From contig JAOXYB010019915.1 in assembly GCA_028565635.1 (NCBI GenBank), positions 1 to 17,696 on the forward strand: a stretch of 17,696 nt of DNA. The letters run 5' to 3'. The translations under genes and the position numbers were made by a program. Shown one piece after another: positions 10,549-17,696 of the stretch (position 1 is its first letter; every line of letters begins with the position of its first letter). Under the pieces are notes generated by a model. The model was given only the letters and a program-made list of their open reading frames with translations. It was not told where the DNA came from and did no database searches. This DNA is from Phoronis ovalis (Eukaryota; Phoronida; Phoronidae).

Positions 10549-11623
10549 GTAAGTACAACGATGTTTACTTGTTAAACTCCAGTTAATTTGTTATTGAAAA
10601 GTTTGTGAAAACTGTATTTGTGCTAAATCTATATTACTAAACATACTCATAGTCATAGCTATTTTTAAATTTAATTTCTTATCGCAAACTGTCCCCAAAC
10701 ATTTTCACTTTAGAATTTTATTACTTGGAATGCATGATTTCAAAATCAGAATCTTGTAGACAACCCTAGGAGTACTATAGGTGTAAATGTTCTTAGAAAA
10801 TGTTATGTTCTATGGGATAAATTACCACTGTGGACAGTTTCTCAGTTTTGAACGTTTTTATGTCTGAGTGGCTACAGTACAGATTTTGAGTTTATACTCG
10901 CAACTCAGTAAATGGTAAAGGATGTACAACAAACCCCGGGACCAACAATGTAGGCAATGAGTATTTGGATCTGTTTACATGTTGCGTATACTTTGTGTTC
11001 TGTAAAACAAGTAGTATCAAATTCGAGATTATGCATTCCTCATTTTGCCCAGTTTACCTTGAATTTGAAATAAGTAGTAAATGACGGTATGTCGGATATT
11101 CATGTGACTCGAGGGTTTTAGACTGCCGGCGGTACCTTGTGCTTTACAACGTCCTCAGATTGACCTACGTTGCTGGCGTGCTAACTGTCACGTTGTTAGC
11201 TTTTTGGACAGAATCAATTAGTATAACAATTGTTAATGGAAAATTAAGTCACTAATAACGTCTGGTACTATTGTTGAGCGTTTAAATAGTAATTGATGAG
11301 AATGTGACCCGAATTAGTTTTTAGTATCTATTCATGCAGTAGTATGTTAATTTTAATTTGTTTCATTTACTAGTTAGTATATAATTAGGATTAAAATGTG
11401 GAACTGTATGTTGTCATGTATTTCTGGTGATCGTTAGATATTTTAATTATAAGTGTCTGATAATATTTGTAAGCTCATGGTGTAATTCCGGCTTACTTGA
11501 GTCTTTAAATATTCTGTTTGAGGACAAACTTCTTCGAGGGGAATTGGAACACACCAAAAGATACAATTGTACTATGGGCTATGCCAATTTTTGTTGATAT
11601 AATTATTTACGTTTTCTATATAG
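10549..11623 (+). other. Presumed SLC6 5' intron
   Basis: About 1.07 kb from the candidate donor GTAAGT to the acceptor TTTTCTATATAG. It is AT-rich and contains no coding-like frame, repeat or RNA motif that I could support. If the upstream exon is wrong, this stretch is 5' flanking DNA. Confidence 0.4.
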
Positions 11624-11634
11624 GTTCTAAGTAA

Positions 11635-11893
11635 ATGGGCTATAACGAGAACGATGCCTCTGGTCAGCCGGGAGACGACACGGGGGCCACTCAACAGACA
11701 GATGGCTCGCTGCCTCCGCAAAAAGATGGCCATGAGTTGAAATCAGTAGAAAGTGAAAGTTCCGTAAATCAATCTGTCAGTGCCAGAGAAACTTGGAGTC
11801 ATGGTGCAGAATTCATATTATCATGTATCGGCTTTGCTGTTGGTCTTGGAAATGTATGGAGATTTCCCTATTTATGCTACAAAAATGGAGGAG
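11635..11893 (+). CDS. SLC6 Na+/Cl- dependent transporter, first coding exon, partial
   Basis: The exon encodes 86 complete residues plus one base of codon 87. Residues 1-50 are a hydrophilic, acidic cytoplasmic tail rich in D, S, Q and G. RETW at 51-54 precedes transmembrane helix 1 (about 58-80), which contains [20 protein letters not shown] and runs into KNGGG. Asn73 and Ala68 align with the Na+-coordinating Asn27 and Ala22 of LeuT, and Arg76 with the extracellular gate Arg30. The family carries small solutes such as GABA, glycine, taurine or creatine into cells with Na+ and Cl-. RETW plus GFAVGLGN and LCYKNGGG is, from memory, closest to the creatine (SLC6A8-like) branch, but one helix cannot fix the substrate. 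The start is secure: TAA lies in frame directly before the ATG, and the acceptor AG is at 11622-11623. The donor GGAG|GTACAC splits a Gly codon at the conserved NGGG|A boundary. The remaining 11 helices are not in view. Confidence 0.9.
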
Positions 11894-14320
11894 GTACACC
11901 TTTTAATGTATATTAAGTAGGGTCCAGTGTGTCACCTATTAAGAATTTAATACTTCTAAAGTTTCATAATTCAGAAAACAACACCTTGCATCAAGATATA
12001 TCTCTGTCAAATATAAACCTAAATCCATCCAAGTATGTGAGTGATTAACTGTAACCTTGAGTATAAAATCAATATGGAAACATTCAGATTTGAAATGTGC
12101 ACCATGCATGTGCATGTGTTTATTCCAAAAATGCAATCACTTGCATATCTAAAAATAGCTAATTATATGTTTACAACACCTGAATTCAATATGGATTGAA
12201 GCTGCTGTTAATGCTTATCACACTCATAGAAGAAAACATTTGGTAAATAAAAAACCCAGTTATGAGAAAAATATAAGTTACCAAAGCTCTATTCATGTGA
12301 ATCTTTAAACTTATAGATGTTAATACACAGAATAGTATTTGACGTTGTAATAGCATTTGACTGTGTTTAATAGATGCAAAAAAATAATATAGCACAGAAA
12401 AATACCATGCAATAATCGAACTCTATGTGGAAAATAATCAGCCAGCTGTCTTCACACTTTTACCAGAAGTGTGCCTAATTTTAAAAGAACTCATTGCCCT
12501 TAATTGTTGATTATCTGTTGTCTGCTTAAAGTTAAAAAGACATTCATAATAGTACATTTGAATTGGGACATATAGAATGTTTGAATTAAGTATTTCAAGC
12601 AGAAAAATTTATGTGCAAGGTAAATAGGTTTACTGAATGATATAAAGTAAAGCTCACTATACATATTAAACATGCATTGTTATTTACATAGTAGCATGTT
12701 ATTTTATATTGTGTAATGTTCTCTACTATTAACACAAGAAGGCACCTCATTCATTAAGAAAAAGTAAGTTCAGATAAAGGAACCCTTTGCCATCATTATA
12801 ATTTTTGTTTGCTTTCATATATAGTGAATTTATGAATCAAAAATATAAGGTAAATCTGGTTTACATTTAGTTGCAACTATTATGTATTAAATTAAGTACA
12901 ACTTATATTGAAATGTGACTAATTAGCTTTATATGTAGGTTAATATTTGGATTATTTATGACAAGTTTTAATGACTGTGTCAAATTAATTTCCTGTGGAG
13001 TTCTGCAGTGAAAAACTTCAAATGTAACCTAAGCTTCGTGATTTTGGCCGGATGACTATGTCGTAGAATTGCCTTCAGTATATACTGCCATGGGGCTGCA
13101 GGGAGCTTGACTGATGAGGATTTCGTGGCAAAAATTGGATCCTGCATGCAGCAAAAGTAGAAAACCAATTTACCGCGAGATTCCGTTGTTACGGCATAAG
13201 AATTATTCATAGAGACTGATTATTACACAGATACTTTATTTTAGCTGTTGTTGTGCAAGACTTGATACTGGGATAGGAAAGGCAGCATGTACGTTTTCTA
13301 TGATATTGTAATCTTATCTACAGTCTTTTTTAGTGCATTCTGTTATAAGAAAGAGTCTCCTAAGTACAGAAAATATTTGTGATTCCAAAGTATTCTAAAA
13401 CATAATTTATGGTATAATTTATCAATATATAACTTGATATGCACATTTATCAAGTAAACATTTTTCTGTGCCTTTAAGGGTGGACTTGAAGGTCTAGGAG
13501 TTCTTTTGTATGGTCACATAGAAACAGCAAACAAGTGACAATGCCATGCACTACTGAGAGCAAACATTTGAACATATCTGTAGGTCACCAGGAAATCTTC
13601 TACTCTGTGCTCAAAGTTATCCAAAGTATACACAAAAAAGTAAATTTTCTCAGTGCTTGATACCAAATATCCCTGGTGGGGTAGGGTGGAATGGAGTGTG
13701 CCTCTAAGGAGAGTCAAAGCTTTGGTCACCATTTATTCCGAAATTGTCAAAAAATAAAAAACATTTTTCAGATAAATTTTTTAATAATTTTTTACGAAGT
13801 ACTTTCTGTGAAAAGGTGGACCCATATATTCCCTAAGGACCAAGTTACCCCCCTCCAAAAGCATTTTTTAACTGAATAGTACTGTATGTGCCTAAAATAT
13901 ACTTTAATAAGCAAGCAGGTAACTTAATTCTGTGGGTCAAGATTGTTTGTGCACCTTATTTGCTAATTTATAGGAATTCTTTACATTGTTTGTAGATGGA
14001 ATAAGTTACAAAATTATAAACACTTTAATTAAAAACATAAAATTGACATAAAAAATTATGTAGTATCATGTGGCATACAGTGTATTAATCATAAGGATCC
14101 TTCAGGGCCAAACTCCTGAAAATCTTGTTATTGTAATGTGACACCTTTGTACAGTTCATTCCAAGCCATATTCCAATACTGTTATGTTTGGTTTAAGCAC
14201 TTGGGATTAACACACCTCATATGTTTCCGAAATGATTGAGATTAATAGGCAAATTAACCCACTAGTTGTCTTGCTGGTACAGTGAACAGAATGATGCTGT
14301 TAAATATGGGTGCATTGTGG

Positions 14321-14360
14321 GTATAGCCCTGGAGGGGAATAGTCAGACTTCTGGCTATAC
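14321..14360. repeat. Inverted repeat, 8-bp arms
   Basis: GTATAGCC (14321-14328) and GGCTATAC (14353-14360) are perfect complements 24 bp apart. It is a minor structure with no flanking duplication. Confidence 0.45.
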
Positions 14361-14560
14361 TGGGATGTTTAGCCCCAGAGAATCCGTTTTTTTTTATCAA
14401 ATTAACAGAGTGAATACGTTTTTTTACTTTTCCGTCAGCAGACAGAGTTTTTCCTGTTCAGGAAATACTTTTTACTGACACATACAAATTAGTGATTGGA
14501 TTTTTCAGCAGACAAACTGTGTTTTTTTTACTGTAAAAAGAGTTGAGAAGATCCGGTTTT

Positions 14561-14583
14561 TAGGGATGGGCCACACATCCCTA
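14561..14583. repeat. Small palindrome, 8-bp arms
   Basis: TAGGGATG (14561-14568) and CATCCCTA (14576-14583) are perfect complements around the loop GGCCACA. It is a possible stem-loop with no known role. Confidence 0.55.
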
Positions 14584-14631
14584 TGAAAGTAGAAGTGGTT
14601 AGGCCCAGACATTCATTAGATGAGAAGATAC

Positions 14632-14651
14632 CAATACTAGTCAATACTAGT
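14632..14651. repeat. 10-bp tandem duplication
   Basis: CAATACTAGT is present twice in direct tandem (14632-14641, 14642-14651), probably a recent slippage event. Confidence 0.8.
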
Positions 14652-15445
14652 AGATGGATTTATGTAAACTGCTGCATGAAGAACATATATAATTTTCCAA
14701 ACAGCACCATTACCTGATTTAGCTGTACATGTAAAAATGTTGGTTTATTGTATTTTAGAAGCCCTAAAAGTTTTGCTTACCAAACACTTTTTATCTAAAG
14801 CTGCATGACTGACATATTGCACAATCTAAGTAAACTCATCTCTTGCATGACACTTTATTGTTCTTTACATATCCTATCATGATCCATTAATATGTTATAT
14901 AAAACATGGATCATACTTATTGATCATAACTCTTAGGGTTATGGACACAGTTCAATATATTAATTAAATTGTCTACTTAATGAACCAAGATGAAAACTGG
15001 CTAAATGAATAATCAACTCATCTGCATGCTTTTTTTTTTAGTTAAACACTGGAGTCAGACAAAAAGAAATGTCATTGAAGGGTATATACACAAAAATAAA
15101 GCATGGTCTATACCTACAAACTGCAAATTTTTTTAGTAAAAGTTATATGAAGGACAAAGGAAGTTTTTAGTTGACACAAAAGTGTGCCATAACCACTGAT
15201 TCCCAGTTACTAAGCTGCACTGTTTAATAATACAAATGGGAGTGTTTTGTATTTTATAAACTGATGCAGTAGCATATACGGTAATTAGAAACTGTTGTTC
15301 TGGTCACAACAAAAAACATTACTAACAGGGACATCAACTATACAACTTCCCAAACCAGTATTTATATATCTGCAGCATTTCTAAACAGACTATCAACACT
15401 AGATGAATATCTTCGTAATGCCAAGGGAATATTCTCATTTTATAA

Positions 15446-15595
15446 AATCACCCCAATCAGAGGACTGGAATCGCTAGTGATGAAATACGCAGAAAGGCCT
15501 CTAAGTACCGCAGTGGTTCACCCAGAGTGTATACGAAGAGAGAATTCCTGCGTTCGGAAGATGTAGATGAACTGATAGTGTGTTTCATGTGCTAA
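15446..15595 (+). other. Coding-like block of unknown identity, candidate exon
   Basis: A frame open from 15446 to the TAA at 15593-15595 encodes 49 residues with composition unlike the surrounding DNA. Its core reads GIASDEIRRKASKYRSGSPR, then VYTKREFLRSEDVDELI. It is charged, Ser/Arg-rich, and has an RRKAS protein-kinase-A-like site and a YTKREFL stretch faintly like an eIF4E-binding YX4L motif. With the acceptor CAG ending at 15460 and donor ATA|GTGTGT at 15578 it would be a 117-bp, phase-0 exon of 39 codons. The polypyrimidine tract upstream is poor. I do not recognise the protein. It could be an exon of a nested gene, an alternative exon, a pseudogene fragment, or chance in a less AT-rich patch. 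Confidence 0.3.
15472..15580 (+). ncRNA. Candidate box C/D snoRNA in SLC6 intron
   Basis: Box C GTGATGA (15477-15483) and box D CTGA (15572-15575) are flanked at once by CGCTA (15472-15476) and TAGTG (15576-15580). These pair into a 5-bp terminal stem with one G-U, as intronic C/D snoRNAs do. It lies in sense orientation inside the presumed intron. At 109 nt it is rather long, and I find no clear C'/D' pair or known rRNA-complementary guide, so this is weak. It overlaps and competes with the candidate exon reading. Confidence 0.2.
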
Positions 15596-17030
15596 CGAAG
15601 CATATCCATTAAACCAACAGCTCAGGGTTTTATGAATGATCAGTCCCACAGTCTGATTTGTACGTAAGTGCAGATAACTGGGGGATTAATTGGTTCCTTT
15701 CTACCATGTACTAGGTGGCTAAAATTAATCCCTCTTGGGTAAAACGATAACTTTTGTTTTAAAGCTAATTCAGTCATTGATTTATAAAAAACTAGTGTGT
15801 TTTAAAACTAAAAAATGATGAAAACAAAAATGTGGATGTCAGATATTTAGTACATAATCAAATTAACTAAAATGAGTATTGAGATTTTTTTGAAAAGTTC
15901 CTTTTTTTCTGTATGTTTATGTGTTCAGACTTCATTAAGAGATTTAATTTGAATAAAATAAATTCTATAGCCATTAGTACCTATGGATCCAGGATATGTT
16001 AATTAATTAATATGCAGATATTTGGTTCACTGAATATTCATATCTACTTGATTTGACAGCCAGGTCATAAACACTTTAATAACTGAATAAAATCCACCAT
16101 TATTCATCTGGTACATAAATGAGAACACTGGGTGAATGATTGAAATGATAATAAAATAGTTATAATAATTTAATATAATAGTCATATGTCCATAAGCATG
16201 CCATACATGAAATAAGGATATTTTAATTATTTAAGTATATACATAAAAGTACCATTGAAATAAGATTCAAAACGATACAATATAAATGATGTTGAATAGT
16301 CCGGAAATTAATATCACAATAAAAGTCTGGAAAATAGAGGTATTTGAATTTCTGCAGGAAAAAAATTGAAATTTGAAGGGGGAGTGTGAAATTTGGAACT
16401 GTGTCACATGAATAGAAAGTGCTATAAACTTATGACACTGGCTGGGCAATTATACTTGTAAAGGTAATAGTTTTGTATGTAGCAATAATTAATTATTGAG
16501 AAATTTTCAACTAATCCATCAAAATCAAAGGCACAGTACTACTCTTGAAATATAAAACTCGCAAAAAGCGGATTAAGTTATGTTTTATATGCTGTACATT
16601 CTCTGCATAAATGTTGGTATATATTCACTACACGAATGTTAGATGTTCTGTGTAAAGATTGGGTTATGTTGAAGATGAACCAATCTAGACAAGTTACTCT
16701 GTGCACATACAAAATTGCACCAAAGCATTACAAACAGGTGCTGTTTATTTCACATTAAAAAAGCATAACCCAATATTTGTGTTTATAGTGCATACTGTAA
16801 TATCCAAACAAATGAGTTTATGGTAGATATTTAAAAAATATGAGGGGTTATATAATTGATGAGTTTACAGACCATATAAAAAAGCACCATAGCATGTAAT
16901 ATGACATGTGAAAGCAAAAATAGTTAGCTGTGCCAACTTTTTTAAGTTATTAGTTATCACTGTCATATTTAATAGGTCAAGTTATGCATTAACCCAATTC
17001 TTCTATTTAAGCTCTTTAAATATTAATAAT

Positions 17031-17068
17031 AAACTTATTCATAAAAAATAAACTTATTCATAAAAAAT
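17031..17068. repeat. 19-bp tandem repeat, two copies
   Basis: AAACTTATTCATAAAAAAT occurs at 17031-17049 and 17050-17068 with no mismatch, and a third partial start (AAAC) follows. Confidence 0.85.
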
Positions 17069-17139
17069 AAACCAATTATTTCAATACGCTTTATCACTAC
17101 ACCGGTATACCTGTTGTACTTCAAACAATTTATAGCTGG

Positions 17140-17189
17140 CAGCACTAAATATATTTATCTTGATATTCTTCAACCGGTATTTAGTGCTG
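17140..17189. repeat. 50-bp fold-back, 12-bp arms
   Basis: CAGCACTAAATA (17140-17151) and TATTTAGTGCTG (17178-17189) are perfect complements around a 26-nt loop. CCGGTAT occurs near 17102 and again at 17174-17180. No target duplication directly abuts the arms. Confidence 0.65.
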
Positions 17190-17621
17190 ACATTTTTTAC
17201 CAGTGATTATCTAACAGCACATACTATTAAGTTTATTTTTTCACACAATGTAGGTGTATTTAGTCTTGAGATCTTACAATACTGAATAGTCTCTTCAAAA
17301 TTGTTGATGTATTCTCATGTTATCCCTATTCGAAACCATTTGATTAAATTTTATTTCTAGTAAAAGTATAAGCTTTATGTTGTTTATGAAAGTTTACATT
17401 TCAAAGTAAAGAAATAACTGAAAAGGCCATGAAAAAAATGTCCCTTGCCTGAGGTGCACTACCTTTTGAGCTAGTAGTGCCTTTATCACGTATGGAAGAT
17501 GCTAGAAACACTTTATGTTAATTCACTTGATCGAAGCCATTTGTGTGTGCAAGTGCATGCTAGAAATTAAATTAGCATTATGATGAAGCTCTTCCAAGTG
17601 TGAATTGGATTATAGTAACTA

Positions 17622-17696
17622 CTAGACGGGACCCGTGGTAAACCACGGATATTGATAGAGATGTAGGTCACGTAAGGCCGAGTTCAGATATGTTCA
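17622..17696 (-). mobile_element. Possible Helitron-like 3' terminus, extends off right edge
   Basis: Read on the minus strand, a 16-nt hairpin (CCGTGGT, TT, ACCACGG; 17648-17633) is followed 7 nt later by CTAG (17625-17622) and then host T (17621). A short GC-rich hairpin near a CTRR end with insertion before T is the 3' signature of Helitrons. The usual hairpin-to-end spacing is somewhat longer, about 10-12 nt, and the 5' TC end is outside the window, so this remains tentative. Confidence 0.3.

Larger units (their letters stand above)
11894..17621 (+). other. Presumed long SLC6 intron; next exon not found
   Basis: After NGGG the family continues with an AFLIPY-like second exon. I could not find that sequence in any plus-strand frame to the right edge, so the intron seems to exceed 5.8 kb. 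It is AT-rich. Frames at 11939-12136, 12186-12395, 12980-13210, 13514-13732 and 16267-16449 (all minus), and 13691-13879 and 14266-14478 (plus), have no recognisable domain. The block at 15446-15595 is more coding-like and is listed separately, as are small inverted and tandem repeats. Confidence 0.55.

Noticed and set aside
12980-13210. Minus-strand 76-codon frame in a locally less AT-rich patch
   Set aside because: The translation resembles no family I know, and I found no inverted or direct repeats marking an element. The box-C-like CTGATGA nearby lacks a matching terminal stem.
14430-14530. Two CAGCAGACA occurrences 70 bp apart followed by T-rich sequence, suggesting a tandem duplication
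   Set aside because: Similarity does not extend beyond the short motif and poly-T, so a 70-bp repeat unit is not supported.
15467-15478. GGAATCGCTAGT, identical to a conserved bacterial 16S rRNA segment
   Set aside because: The match stops after 12 nt and the expected downstream 16S sequence is absent. It is a chance match.

Overview
This window is nuclear DNA from an animal. It is AT-rich with widely spaced, intron-containing genes, GT...AG splice junctions, microsatellites and small non-autonomous transposon-like repeats. The three recognisable proteins are all metazoan. The RPS14 sequence and the type of SLC6 transporter fit an invertebrate, and a mollusc or other lophotrochozoan is my best guess. 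The species is not fixed by anything I can see.

Layout. (a) 1-2868 is mostly the presumed first intron of a minus-strand gene whose first coding exon is at 2869-3039. Its start matches ZSWIM8, the Cullin-RING E3 substrate receptor called EBAX-1 in worms. (b) 3040-3375 is a short head-to-head intergenic segment that probably acts as a bidirectional promoter. (c) 3375 to about 6878 is a complete plus-strand RPS14 (uS11) gene. It has a non-coding first exon with a TOP tract and YY1 motif, four coding exons (4442-4590, 5175-5336, 6300-6376, 6758-6825; 151 aa), a very short 3' UTR, and two copies of one MITE-like family in introns 2 and 3. (d) About 6896-10430 is intergenic and holds a perfect CTCF-core match and several very small fold-back repeats. 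(e) 10431-10548 is a candidate promoter and non-coding first exon, followed by the first coding exon (11635-11893) of a Na+/Cl- dependent SLC6 transporter, most like the creatine/GABA/taurine branch. (f) 11894-17696 appears to be a long SLC6 intron with no further SLC6 exon that I can find. It contains a coding-like block at 15446-15595 that also has the layout of a box C/D snoRNA, and it ends in a possible Helitron-type terminus.

The genes do not form an operon or a pathway. RPS14 builds the small ribosomal subunit, ZSWIM8 acts in protein and microRNA turnover, and the SLC6 protein imports a small solute with sodium. The only likely direct link is the shared ZSWIM8/RPS14 promoter. I found no evidence of a novel multi-gene system. 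The most interesting points are the divergent promoter, the MITE pair nested in RPS14, the tiny fold-backs with flanking direct repeats, and the unexplained block near 15.5 kb.
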